Positions 1-11,800 of a stretch of DNA of 35,553 bases are shown piece by piece. The position numbers and the translations under genes were made by a program. The notes under the pieces are model-generated. The model saw only the letters and a list, made by a program, of their open reading frames with translations. It did no database searches and was not told where the DNA came from. The first letter of the stretch is position 1. Each line of letters begins with the position of its first letter. Source of the DNA: Heterotrichella gracilis (taxonomy: Eukaryota; Sar; Xanthophyceae; Tribonematales; Xanthonemataceae); NCBI GenBank assembly GCA_032358255.1, contig JAULBX010027606.1:1-35553 (forward strand), in the 5' to 3' direction.

Positions 1-95
1 CAAAATGTGTGGAGCATGTCGAGCGATGATTGCAGTCCAATGGGGGCGCGTGAGAGAATGACAATGTCATCCGCATAAATGGCCCCCAGAAAATA
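1..95 (-). mobile_element. LINE-type reverse transcriptase fragment (runs off the left edge)
   Basis: Read on the minus strand from about position 86 to the edge, the sequence encodes GAIYADDIVILSR followed by GLQSSLDMLHTF. This is the catalytic YADD motif of non-LTR reverse transcriptases with its usual downstream context (a leucine-rich helix starting GLQ). YADD is encoded at 66-77. The residues upstream (higher coordinates) are not clearly RT-like and hit stops, so this is probably a truncated or decayed copy whose remainder lies outside the window. Family assignment to a LINE/RTE/L1-like clade is inference from the motif only. A LINE C-terminal tail lies on the same strand near 19.5 kb. 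Confidence 0.7.
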
Positions 96-1317
96 AGAAT
101 ACCAATAAATGGCAGGTCCTAATATAGCCCTTCATAGGTCGACCAGGTACATTTTAAGCTTGAATAATGTGGGGCCAATGTGGCTCTAGTAATTCACATA
201 CTATTTAGCAAGGGGGGCGACTTTTTCAAGCACCCAAGGAGAGTATTGTGAGCCCGAGTTGGCGACCTGAATGTGACTGTCAAGCAACTCTTGCATACAA
301 AACTGACCGTTGCCCCAATAATTTTGTCATGTTTCACTCTATCGTGACTCCTATAAAGGTGATAATGTTCCAAACAAAAAAACCAGAAACTTGTAGCTTA
401 TTTGTTGGCTAAATGTGCACTTTTATGTACCATGAATACGTATATATTCACTGAAAAAACGCAAGATAAAAACCTACGATCAGGTCAGATGTAGCTTGAT
501 CTTGCGGGCGCCAAATATGTGATATACAAACAACTTGGCCAACTACTGAGTTGTTGGAAGTGCCTTGAATCAAGCGGGTGGTGGGCAGGCATACCTCAGG
601 TAGGTTCGCTTAGCAGGTTAACCTAGGTTCTGCATTGGCATATGCATGCAGTCCTGTACGCCCTCTGAAGGCAGGCGTGCCCTTTTCCTGCGACCTTGTC
701 TACTACCGTCTGGTAGCTTGAGTGCACGAGTGCATGGAGTGCGTGTCGGTGCCGCCGGTCATAAAGTTGATTTGGCAGAGTATGTATCACTGCAGTGTGA
801 GATCACCTGTGTAGTGGATCGATATAACCCCCCGATCCGTCCCACAGGTTGTTCACATCAACCCAGTACTAGCAAAATGGCAACTTTTGATCAGCGAAGG
901 GGCTCGTAACCTGGCTTGATGGTGCACGAGACAGGTACTGGACAGTGTGAACTGAGCTAGGTTGCTGCAGGTGAGATGGAGATGGTGTTTGTGAGGTGCT
1001 GAACGTCTGGTCAGGCTTTGCAAAGGTGGCATTTTTGTCTGACGTTGCACAGCGCAGATTAACTCGCTGTGAACCGCACAACCCCGGTGTTTTGCCCACT
1101 CCCTGCAAGCCTCACAGCGGGCTGGCAAGGCGCAAGGCAGCTGCCAAGGCTTTTGCAGGGTTGGGGAAGGCTAGTACAAGTGTGGCAGATTCTGCTTGAT
1201 GTCTTGATACTAAACTGGGTCTTGTATTGCATGCAGGCCAACGCAGTCCCAAGGTTGCGCCCCTTGCGCCCAGGTTGCAGCACCATACACATGTAGGACA
1301 CCCAGCTTAGGACACCG
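96..1317. other. Intergenic stretch upstream of the GT64 gene
   Basis: I see no convincing coding sequence here. Short frames in this stretch overlap in several registers and have no domain-like pattern. The part before about 560 is AT-rich with several stops in all frames. It presumably holds the promoter and 5' UTR of the glycosyltransferase gene, but I cannot point to a specific element. Confidence 0.4.
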
Positions 1318-2352
1318 ATGCGGCTGTTGCTGCCAGCCAAGTTTGCAAAAACAGCTGCTTTCCTCGTGCTTCTGGTGTGTGAGGGCTTGGTGGAAGGAAC
1401 GCAAGTGAGGGCGCGGGATGTGAAGGCATGGCTTGGGTTGCCCAGGGAGGTGAACACCTCCCGGGTGTTTGACAAGAAATTTTACGGTTCATGGGACGAG
1501 CTTTGCCACTCAGCAGCGGCTCAAGTCCGCGACAGACAGGCAAGACCTAACCACACCAAGTTTTCTGTCTTGATAAGCACCTTCCACCGCGTGAGGCTCA
1601 CCCAGAAACTGTTAAGGTTTTACGCACAAAGCCCATACGTTGACCATATCTACATCACCTGGCACGACATCAAGACCAGGCCTCCAAAGTTCAGGGGCGT
1701 AAGGGTCCCTGTCACCATCCTGCCACAAACAGTTGACAGCTTAAACAACAGGTTCAACCCCATCCTGGGCCTGAACGCCACAGCTGTGTTGATCGCTGAT
1801 GATGACATAGAGCCGGAGATGTCAGACCTTACCTTTGGGTATAGAGTCTGGCTCGCCCACCAGGACCAACTGGTGGGGTACTTCCCCAGAAGCACGAGGT
1901 GGGATGAGAAAAAAAAACAGTGGTCTTACCTAGTCACGGATAAAATCCCAGCAGATAATGCTGGGGTGAAGCCTTACAATATCATCCTAACAAAGCTGAT
2001 GTTCATGAGCAGCAAGTATCTTTTCCTGTATCGGTGTATGATGAAGCGGGCAGTGCAACGTTTTGTTGATCAGAACATGAACTGTGAAGACATTGCCATG
2101 AATTTTCTCGTGTCTGGAGTGACGCACAAGCCTCCCGTGGCCATTGTGACGCGGAAGAAAATACTTGACTATGGTATTTCAAGCGTTTCAGGCAGCATTT
2201 GGAAGAAAGTTGGGCACTTTGACATACGTTCCAAGTGCGTGAACAAATTCGTCGGCATAATTGGTTCCAACTTGCTGATTGACTCCACGCATGCAGCAAG
2301 CAGGTTTACTAGAACGTGGTGGGAGGGCAAGGAGTTGGAAGCTGACAACTGA
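1318..2352 (+). CDS. GT64 (exostosin C-terminal-like) glycosyltransferase
   Basis: A single uninterrupted frame of 344 residues. Residues 1-27 form a basic then hydrophobic N terminus that fits a signal peptide or signal anchor, so the enzyme probably acts in the ER/Golgi lumen. The GT64 domain starts near residue 82 (FSVLISTFHR) and continues through SLNNRF (141-146), the metal/nucleotide-sugar-binding DDD (161-163, in IADDDIEPE) and NCEDIAMNFL (255-264), blocks shared with EXTL2 and the C-terminal half of EXT1/2. Family members are retaining transferases using UDP- or GDP-sugars. In land plants the GT64 enzymes glycosylate GIPC sphingolipids, so that substrate is possible but not shown. The gene has no introns, unlike its neighbours. 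It converges on the CemA-like gene. The start is the first ATG before the hydrophobic segment. Confidence 0.9.
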   Translation: MRLLLPAKFAKTAAFLVLLVCEGLVEGTQVRARDVKAWLGLPREVNTSRVFDKKFYGSWDELCHSAAAQVRDRQARPNHTKFSVLISTFHRVRLTQKLLRFYAQSPYVDHIYITWHDIKTRPPKFRGVRVPVTILPQTVDSLNNRFNPILGLNATAVLIADDDIEPEMSDLTFGYRVWLAHQDQLVGYFPRSTRWDEKKKQWSYLVTDKIPADNAGVKPYNIILTKLMFMSSKYLFLYRCMMKRAVQRFVDQNMNCEDIAMNFLVSGVTHKPPVAIVTRKKILDYGISSVSGSIWKKVGHFDIRSKCVNKFVGIIGSNLLIDSTHAASRFTRTWWEGKELEADN

Positions 2353-3071
2353 CCAAAAGTTTTTTGTTGTTTATTCCTTCCATTTGGGTTGCGACTGGTG
2401 GGTACCCAATAACTCTTTTGCCAGCACTGGTCAACCCGAATTACCCCCCGCAATGGCGGGGGAGCCAATGACTTATTGGCGGTACCAACTTGTTGGCAGG
2501 CCACTGCCAGTGGGCCACTTACACAGCATTTCAGTGTCACTAAATCAATGGTTAACCATGGGCACATGCATGGGGTTAACCATGGGGTTAACCATGGGGT
2601 ATACTACAACAATTTGCTGTCGATTGTTGCTGCAAACAATACCGTATTGTTTATGATAATTACAAATATAATAGACTACGAGTAATATGTAGTCTCTTGG
2701 GCGACTATATGCTATTGAGCATGCATGCACGTGTGCAAAAACGTACCACTTGCCTTGCAAGGCAGGCTCCATTGGAGTCGCATTTGAAACGCACATAGTA
2801 GGGGCCTATGGCCAAAAAGGCAAAAAAAACGAGTAATTTACTTAAAGGAAATTTAATAGATTGGCAATGGCATTGTATTCTCCAAACCGCTTGTACATGC
2901 GTTTGTCTAGTTTCAACAGATTGCTAAAATTGGTGTTAATCCCACCCATTCTGTTTGTTGTGCCTAGCTGGGTAAATTTGCTAGCCCCCGGCAAACGCCT
3001 CCGTTCTATTTATGAGAATAACAGGAGACGTTGTAATCCGAGTAAATTGCACAGCTGCCACTTCACTTCCA
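2353..3071. other. Convergent intergenic region between GT64 and CemA-like genes
   Basis: Holds the 3' flanks of two convergent genes. Apart from the GGTTAACCATGG repeats at 2549-2600 and an A/T-rich tract around 2640-2690 and 2815-2870, I see no gene. Confidence 0.4.
2549..2600. repeat. Short tandem/interspersed repeat of GGTTAACCATGG
   Basis: Three copies of GGTTAACCATGG, the last two in direct tandem with a 13-bp period and the first separated by a short spacer containing GCATGCAT-like sequence. Each copy contains two palindromes (GGTTAACC and CCATGG). It lies about 200 bp past the GT64 stop codon. Confidence 0.8.
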
Positions 3072-6000
3072 TCAGTGCCGATCCATGCTCTTGATGGTGA
3101 CGGCTGCGGCTGGATCGATGCGATTGAGTCCCTTGAAGATCCAGTACTTGAAGCACGTATCCAGCAACACCGGAACCGTGGACACAAAAACCGCAATCGG
3201 GGCTTCCTGCAGGCATTGATTAATAGGAACTATTAATGGCAAAAAATCCAAGCATACTCACGTGGCACAACGTGTTGCAACAGTCAGGTAGGTTATCCCA
3301 AGCAGCAATTCTACAAAGGGGTGTAAGCAGCTTGGAAGGGTGTTCTGTTCCAACTACCCCTTGGAACCATCACGAGGCGCGGGTCTGGATGGGGTCGTCT
3401 GTTGAGCATGTACATTTCATACGACCAGGGACATAGCCATGCATTATTGGGGGCACCATAGGAGTTTGTTAGTGAGAGATAGTTAGGTCTATGATTCCCA
3501 GTAATACCATTCCAACAGAGGTCAGCCGTGGGCCATGCCAACGTATTTCACCATATATATATAAATAATTAATTCTGCTGCCATCCATTTTACCTCAATT
3601 TCATATCCATAGTGGCGCGTGATCATGGACAGAGCAGCAGTCCAGCCTTCCTCTGAGTGGTACCCCAGAAGGATATCTGTGCCGGCGATAATGATGAAAG
3701 CCTGCAATGGCAGCAAAAACAGTTTTTAAGAGGTGCAGGGTACAAACCCACAGTTTCTTACCCCAGGGGAATACTCATAGGGCTGCATTACCCCAGGTGC
3801 GGACACCATTGATCGCAAGGCTAAACATTTTTGATGTTCTCTAGAGGATGCATTGCCATGGCAAACCCGGGTGGTGCACGCTGAGCAAGGTTTACCACAC
3901 AATGAGTGAAAAAGCAGACATATTTCTGTAGGTGCAGCCAGGGTATAGATGCATACAGATGCACCCCCCTCCCCCACCCCCACCTCTGTAAAGGCTAATA
4001 AGGCAATTGTAGGTCTTATTGTTATATTATCACCCATGCCTGTGCAGAGCATGTAAATGCGGCTCATTGGCTTCTGTACTTAATGCATATTTACCTTTGC
4101 TGTGTCAGACAGCCCCCTAAATATCCGCCCTATGGTCTGGAACAGCTTGCGCCGGCCCTCCGACTGCTTGATCAGGATACCAAAAAGAACCTGCACCAGG
4201 TGGGTGGCAACCATTCACTTCCAAATTATTTGTAAACAACAGGGAAGTACCGATTGGAAACTTATATCGGGCTGACAATTTCCGACAACTTTCTAAGGGC
4301 AGTCCACATGTACCACATGTGGCAGGCATGCAAGCAGAAATTGCATGATAGCCTGGTGATATAATAATTGGCTTCGCTTCACGTACCACTGCTGATGACG
4401 AATCAGACACAATGTTGAGCATGGCCCCTTTGTTGTCCTCGCGCATCCGCAGAGCAACCTCGTGTGCTTCATGGCGTAGATGCAGCTGCAATTTCACCAA
4501 GTAAGCAAGTTGTGAGCCTAGGTTGCTTCCTACTCGCTGGAATTGGTAAGCAAGGGCAGCCTGTCCAACATGATTGCCGTATTTGTATCGCTGGGCAGGC
4601 CTGGCCTAATCAAGAGCCAAGCCTGCAACATGACTGCTTCCAGTACGCCAGCTGTGCAAACTGTGCAAGTGTCATTGATATCTGAAGTTCAGCTGGGAAC
4701 GCATAGGATTGAGCGGATGTGAAACCTAATGAATAAAGAATCGTCATTGGCTTTGCTCTTGAAGTACGGGCTGCATTGACCGCCATGTGCACACTTGAAC
4801 CCGCTGATGCCCAAAGCCACAGGCAGAAAGTGGCACTTACCAGCATCTCCTCATCTGTGAGCGGCGGCGCTTTGCCGATGGCAGCCTCCATGCGCAAGCG
4901 AAGCTCCTCCTTGTGAATCTGAGGTTAAGCAACAGAGTCTCTAACCCAGCAGGACTTCAGATCGTGCAGATCAAAAAATGCCATACACAATGCAATGAGA
5001 AGGTGCTCAGCATGCCGCCGCAGTAGTGTGTGTCTGGCTGCTACACATGTCAATCAGTACCGAAGTACTAGCATTTATGCCTGGGGTCGGCAGGCTCTTC
5101 TGGAGGATTGCCTTTAAATAAAAGAATCCACCAACCCCTTTCCTACACATAGACCCACGGTCCTTCATTGTACATGACATCACACCAAGAGGCGCCGTGT
5201 CATCTAGTGGCAGCACTGGCGTACCTCATGCGCCCCCTCCACCTTCTGCACATCAGTCAGTGCAAAGGCGTCCTCATTTGTACCCTCCACAAATGTCAAG
5301 TATGGCCCCGCCACTGCTCGGCTGAATGCAAAGCCAGCTACTAGGGGCACCAGAATCAGGATACCTGCACGCAACAAGAACAGGAGGTGGTGCTTTGTAC
5401 CGCGCAGCAATACATACTACACCACTGCACACCAGGAGGTTGAATGTCCATGGTCTGCAGTGAAATCATAAGGTCCCAGGGGTTGAAACCACCAAGGGAG
5501 ATTTAGCACATCACAGCCTCACACCTAATGGAAGGGAGTTGTCATGCCAAATTTTGCACAGGATTCCACTAAGAAATACTGATGAGGGTTTGTGTGTCAC
5601 CTGCATACTTGGCTGCGCTCATAGACTCCTCCCGATTGGCCACAAATTCCCCTCGGACCTGCATTGCACGTATGGACGTGGGTACTATATATACCATACA
5701 TTCCTATCAGACCTGCAGTGCGTGGGCTTTCCAGAATCTTTGTGATAACACAATGTGTGTTGCCACTAAGATGGTTGCCAATAAAAAGCTGCACATTCTA
5801 TCAAGGGAGGTCAAAGCCATGACAAATGCGGCAAGCAGGAGGTGTTGATTGGCTTTGGTAAGCACCTGCTCCTCTGCCTCCCTTTCATTGAATCCTAGCC
5901 TGTCCTTGATTCCAATGCTGTCAACAATCGGCCGAAGGAACTCGTCCCGAGGGTTGCCACCAATGAATCGCCGCCTGGCAAAATAAAACGATTTGTCAGG

Positions 6001-6565
6001 AGGCAGCAAGAGGCTACATATTTCCGCCTGTGCATGCAACGCTCCTTGAGTGCAAAAGGGGCAATTGCAAACGAGGCTGCACCCACCTGTATCTACTCGA
6101 TCGGCGGGTTTCCTCCCCCTGAGCTGACAACTGGTCAGGAGGGGGGAGCCAGTCCTCCCACCCACTCTCCGCAACACTCCAATCCCCCCATTCCTCTGAC
6201 TTTCCCTCCCCGCCTTGGCTTGCCGCACCCTTGCCATTTGACCCACTGCCAGCACTGCTGTCACTGCTGCCCGTGTTGAACTTAGACACTGAATTCCGGG
6301 CACGATCCAGGCGCGCACGAATGCTGGCAATGTCAAACCCGGGCGTCCTACCGGATCCCGATTCTGGAGGTTCGCTACCCTGATCGGGGTTCCCCGCAGA
6401 CTGGATGCAGGTGCTGCCTCGCCGACGGGGAAGGCAGCCATGCCTTGGCGGTGGGCGAGAGCTGAACCTGGCTGAAGAAAGTGAATTGCGATGCGGAACT
6501 GAGAGATGGCGCTGGTGTTGAGAAGTACTACAGGCGCCCTGCCCTGCCCGCTGCAGTGTTGCCAT
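3072..6565 (-). CDS. Nuclear-encoded CemA/PxcA-family chloroplast envelope protein (DLDG1-like)
   Basis: Nine exons on the minus strand: 6565-6087, 5974-5866, 5658-5601, 5364-5225, 4918-4841, 4485-4387, 4190-4095, 3701-3594, 3206-3072 (TGA). Phases agree at every junction, giving 433 residues. Residues 1-60 are Ser/Arg-rich with few acids, like a chloroplast transit peptide. A low-complexity linker follows, then the CemA core: a first membrane helix near 216-235 ([15 protein letters not shown]), the segment [20 protein letters not shown] and GYHSEEGW, and the C-terminal [18 protein letters not shown] with LNRI. These match the conserved C-terminal half of plastid CemA and cyanobacterial PxcA, which influence H+ extrusion and inorganic carbon uptake; nuclear DLDG1 in Arabidopsis tunes envelope H+ flux and NPQ. 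One donor (after 5866) is GTGCTT, the weakest call. The ATG at 6565 has a good context. Confidence 0.88.
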
Positions 6566-7072
6566 CTTGTGCTGAAACCCTGCCCAATGAGGCGCCCTGC
6601 GCTGCCTACAAACCAGACCTTCCCTTGCTGTGCCCCCAAATGCTGTCCTTCACTCCACTCGCCAGGACGACGAGGGTATTGCAGCCATTAGTGGAACCTA
6701 ACCAAGAGTTTCTGTCACTCGCCACAAAACAGTGGTGATGCCCGCTGCTGGGTTTGGCTTTTCAAGTCGCCGACTGTCTTTCTGCTGGTGACTGCCAAAA
6801 GACACTGGAGTGTGCAGCAAAGCCCTTGGGGAAAGTGCACTGTATCGCCACGGATACTGCCTTAAAACTGAAGGGTTCACCACTCCGCACGTGGACGACG
6901 TGCCACAGAATCACCAGGCATATTCAGCAGAAAGCATATGGACGAGGCGATGCCTGCACCGAACCTGCGCCAAGGATAAGGCCTCAACCAGTAGTTGACA
7001 TCAACTATTTTGTTTTTCTAACAACTCGGGTACAAAGGCCAGGGAACATGCTGTGAGGGGCAGGGTACAGCG

Positions 7073-7089
7073 TAGGGTTTAGGGTTTAG
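7073..7089 (+). repeat. Short interstitial telomeric repeat
   Basis: Reads TAGGGTTTAGGGTTTAG, that is about two and a half TTTAGGG units, the Arabidopsis-type telomeric repeat that is also found in many green algae. It is isolated here. Confidence 0.75.
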
Positions 7090-8523
7090 CTCATTGGAGA
7101 TGGGGCAGAGGGTAGCGCATCGAAAGGCGTGCTGTGGGAGCCCTACATCTGGTAATGCCAGGGCTGCATGTGCACATGCACATGGGTCGCGTGCACAAGA
7201 GCAAGCCTAGCTCCGCAAAGGAGTGGGGTGTGGGCTGTGTACATATGCATATGGGTGATGGTGCGCCCCTGCGTGCACAAGGGTAACCTGTGTGTGTCAT
7301 CAACGTGCAACAGTCTGCATATGGGCAGTCACTTGTGGGGTAGGCAGCATATGCATGCATTATGGCATGCTAATGTAGGTTTTGCGAGGCCAGTGGGTCA
7401 CTATGCACCAGTGCGCGCAGTTGAATATACAAATAATGTGGGAGTGACGCAGCAGCGTGCGGTGCAAGGCTGGCTGGTGAGCGAGGCCTACACAGGACGA
7501 ACATGGCGGTGGTGCCATGCAGCCCAAAAAGGTACCTGTGCTGTTGACGGTGCCTCGGCGGCTGAACTCCAGAAAGAAACCATCTTGCGTAGGCTTCGCT
7601 TTCCCTGCTTAGTTTTGCCTGGTTCGGTAAACCGTGCAGGTATACCTGTAGCTTTTGACTTTGTCAGAAACACATATAAGAAACACATACTCAGGTACGA
7701 TTTTATGGTAAAGCAACAGGGGTGTCGGACTGGGCCCTGCGTTAATGAGTGATCCCCCTTTTACCCCCACTTCTCGCGAAGTCCACATACTTGTGGACCA
7801 AAGGCTGCGTTGAAAACACGCTTAGTGTACCGTGTGCTTGATTGGATTGAACTAACGTACCCCACTGTAAAGGATCTACGCCAAGCCAAGGGGATGCATG
7901 CATGCATCCGCATTATCGCCTGGCTGGAGCACCCACACAAGGTAGGTACAGCGGCCCAGCTTGCCGGTGCAAGGTTGAGGTAGAGTAGTGGTTCGTACTG
8001 GAGGGTAGGGCCGTTTCTCCATCTTTGCCCAAACTGTGGCTCGAGTTGGGTTCGTTGGTGAGGAGGGAGGGTATAGGCAGCTGTCCCAACAGGGGCGCAA
8101 GTTTACATTCTAGACTTGTAGAATAGACCCGGGTTACATTCCGTGGGCCAGATGCGCAGCTGTTGTGTAGCATCTCCACCCTGCCTTGAGGCGGCACACA
8201 TGTGCATGCTGGGCTTGCCTCTACACGCATTCTTATATAGCTGGCAGTCCAGGTGCAGCTGGCATAGCTGCACACGTAACATACAGCTGCAGGCACACCG
8301 CACCTTGGTACAGGTGTCACTGCTGTGATCATCCCCCCCTCTTGCACAGTAGTGACAACCTAGCTGCTTCAAAGTTCTGGGTTTCTGCAGGTGCACATGT
8401 GCAGCTAACCAGCCCTAGTCTCCAAGCCCGTTGTGGAAAGCACTGCACTCACGCTCTTTGCCGCCGCAGCGTCACACATTCCCTCGTCCTCACATACTAA
8501 ATTACCCCAGATATTGCCAGCAT

Positions 8524-8538
8524 CACACACACACACAC
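8524..8538. repeat. CA dinucleotide microsatellite
   Basis: An uninterrupted run of about seven CA units in the upstream flank of the Nudix gene. Confidence 0.85.
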
Positions 8539-8855
8539 TCTTGACAGGAACCTCGCCGCCATGTCTGGCCACTTAGCTATGTCGCCACCACGTTGCCAAC
8601 AGTACAGCCTGCCACCCTGCAGGGCAACAGCTGGAGCACTGCCTTTGGTAAACGCTTCCTTGATCCTGTTAGCTTGGCAACAGCTGGAGCAAAGGTGCCA
8701 ATCGGGTGGCCTTCCTGACCTCCTGTGGGCACCGCACGTGGAACCTCAACGCGCAGAGGGTACACATCAGCCCTTCAAGGAATCACACACAGTATTTTCC
8801 AGGTAGAGAGTGGTCCCACCTGAGGTGTGCATAGGTGCAGCAGTGGTTTTGTTCC

Positions 8856-11800
8856 ATGGGCGACCTCTACACCACCCCCCACTACGAGACTGGGTCATAC
8901 CAGAAGAATGGGACGTTCCTTGAGGACGGGGAGTACGCACGTGCCCTGGACTGCTTGGTCAAAGGTGCGGACTACGGGTGGTAGCCCCTGCATGTTAAAT
9001 TGCATGCAAGTATATAGTAATAGCCGCTATACAGCATTCTTGCAATTGTAGTCGCTATATAGCATCATGCTGCTGTTTGTTTCTTGGCGCTTGTTGCAGT
9101 ATTGATGTTTAGTCCTGATGCCCTGCTAGGAGCACTGTGCAGTCATATCTTGCATACCCTGTGGTCTGCGTGTGTCACCTACCTCCCGCCTTGAATATGT
9201 GTGTGTGTGTGTGTGTTTGTGTGTTTTTTGCGTCAGGGCACAAAGCCAGGTACCAAATTTGGTACATCAGACGTGTGAGGTAAAATGGCTGGCTATACCG
9301 GTTTCGGATATGTACCGGATATGTACTTTATGTACCTTTGTGGTCTTGTGGCCCAATCACGCCGTCGCCCTCTCTGATGCTGTGGCGCAAACACCTTCCA
9401 AACTTGTATAAGCAACGCCAGGGCAGATTCCATTGGTGCAAGCTGGTGCAATGGCTGGCTACTCATCTGGCTGCCAGCCAGTCAGAAGTTCTCTTCGAAC
9501 GCATGTGCCCAACATACCCTACAAACGTTCACCCTTGTGGTTGTGTGGCGTGTGGTCAGGGTGCGCTGATGTGTTGCTGAGAGATTCCTCCACGGGTGAA
9601 GTCTTGATCATGAAGCGGTGTGTCCACCCTCAGCCGGACTGGTGGTTTGTTGGTGGGCGGATGCGGGCAGGGGACACCCCCACAGGTGAGCCATGCCATC
9701 AGTGGAGTTAACTAAGGGGGGGAAATGATGGGGAGGGGTAAGCGTAGTTGGGTGGGAGGTCCAGTCAGGGTGGTTTAAAACAGCCCTTGGACTGGACTTC
9801 TTAAGATCTGTGCACCATATCGCTCATCTAGACCAACCTGGCAAACCACAGGCGCCTTTTGATATGCACCCCCGTTGGCCTGGGCTGGGCCCTTGACACT
9901 GTATAGTGAGTCCCCATTAAACTCGTGCCATGAGCAAATGCACCCCTGGGCGGCAAGGGTCCAAACAGGCATCCCTTGGCGAATCTAAGCCACCCGTACG
10001 AGGCAAAAAGGGGCCCACCATCGACAGCAATCAGGGTGGATGCGCCCAGGGTTACAGGTAATCCCCCTGCTTCCAGGTGCGGCTTCCCGAAACGTGGCCC
10101 GAGAAACGGGCGTGCCCATTGCCGCTGAGCGGTTCCACACCCTGTGCCACGCGTCCTATCTGTGGCAGTTCCGCAAACAGGTGCGTGGAGCCTTCCTCCT
10201 TGCTGTCTTGTTGTTGGGATCTCGCCCTTGCCCTCATTGTGTCTCCATCTGGTCTGTCCCTTTAGACATGCTGCCGTACCCCCTTCTGGTGTTGGCTTTG
10301 TTAAGACGCTGGTAGTTGAGGTGCGCTGCAAATCCCCTGGGAAATATAAGACTGAATCTTGCCACATCTAACTGCTACGCACTTGGAGGGCACTAAATCC
10401 TGGACTGCATGGGCCTGTCTGCCATGCACCGTAGTCACCTGCCTAATGTGACAGGGTGACACATCAACCTGCAAGTGGCTCTCGCTCAAAATCCAAGCAT
10501 CGACAAGCATGCTCTACATGAAGCATGTACTTCCATCAACCCCCTTTGTTGCCTCAGTTTCTCAGCATCCTGTTTTTTCATGAGTGGTGACGTTACATAG
10601 TAACCCCATAAGCGGTCATATAGAACAGTACGCCCATGACTGACGGCCATTTTTTTACCTTGTTGTGCCACTCTCACCAGGAACCCGCCAGCAATGGCAC
10701 AGCAGACATTGCCCTCGTCTTCACGGCTGACGTGTCGCCAGGGGAGCGGCAGGCAATGGAGTTTGACAAGGGGGAATACTGTGACAGTGCTTGGTTGGCG
10801 CCAGGGGAGGTTGCCGAGGGGGAAGGCTATCACCCGGCGCTGAGAAGGTAAATGGGGGGTTTGCATGTGAGGTAAACCAATGAGTACCCTGTAAAAGTGA
10901 CGGACATAAACGTTGTGTAAGCTAGTGTCAGGGGAAGGGGTACCAGGTATGGGGGGAACGCTGGAGCAAAAATCGAGCCTGTCTTCAGCCGCAGAGCAAT
11001 GGACAGTGTATGACTGTCAATCAGGATGTCGTTAGACACCACTTTAAGTAGAGCTACAGCATAGGTGGAGAGGAGTAATGCGTATGTGGATTATGTGGAT
11101 GATTATGGGTACTGGCTGAAAGCTGGACATCCTCAAACGGTGCAATATCCTTGTACATGATGTAAACTTGGAGCATTTCCAGCAATTGCCAAGCAGACAG
11201 GGTCAATGTTTATCTGATAAAATAAGAGATGCATGCCTGTGAATACTCCGGAGCCCAGGGATATCCAGTGATACCCCTTGTACAGGTTTGTTTGGCTCGG
11301 CTGCTGGAATGCCAGGTTGCCAAACGAGTATACATTGTAACCTTGTACTGTTTAAATTCCTTTGAATCCCTTCAATCCCTTTCACACTCCTGCGTTCTTG
11401 GATGCATGATGGCTGGTATGGTACCTGGAGGAAAGGGGCCAGGACCACCCAGGGCCACATGAGGTGACGTGCCCCAGCAGACCCTCGCATCACGCAGGAT
11501 CAATACGTGGTAATGGTCTATTCAAAGCGAAGGTCTGGATCGAGCGGCATGGCAGCCCATGTGCAAGGCCGACTCCTGACCTGGCTGCGTCGCTCAACTC
11601 AACAACCTCCAATGAAATCCATCTTCCCCAGATCTCAATCTTCAATGTACTGAAGCCACTGGATCTAATTCTGGTCCCCGCGTGCAGGGCTACGCTCCAC
11701 ATCCTGGCCCGCCAGGCTCTCCTGCGGCTGCAAGCGCTCACGGAGGAGCAGGGGCGGGCAGGGAACGATGGAGACGGGGAGGGAGATGCTGCGGTGGCAG

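Larger units (their letters stand above)
6566..8855. other. Divergent intergenic region between CemA-like and Nudix genes
   Basis: About 2.3 kb between two divergently transcribed genes, so both promoters should lie here. It contains a short telomeric repeat (7073-7089), many TGCATG-type hexamers (for example 7885-7910) and a CA run at 8524-8538. A plus-strand open frame of 194 codons at 7168-7752 is Cys/His/Met-rich and shows no domain; I regard it as chance. Confidence 0.4.

Noticed and set aside
7168..7752. 194-codon plus-strand open frame
   Set aside because: Cys/His/Met-rich with no domain pattern, no splice or start support, and full of TGCATG words; probably chance in an intergenic region.
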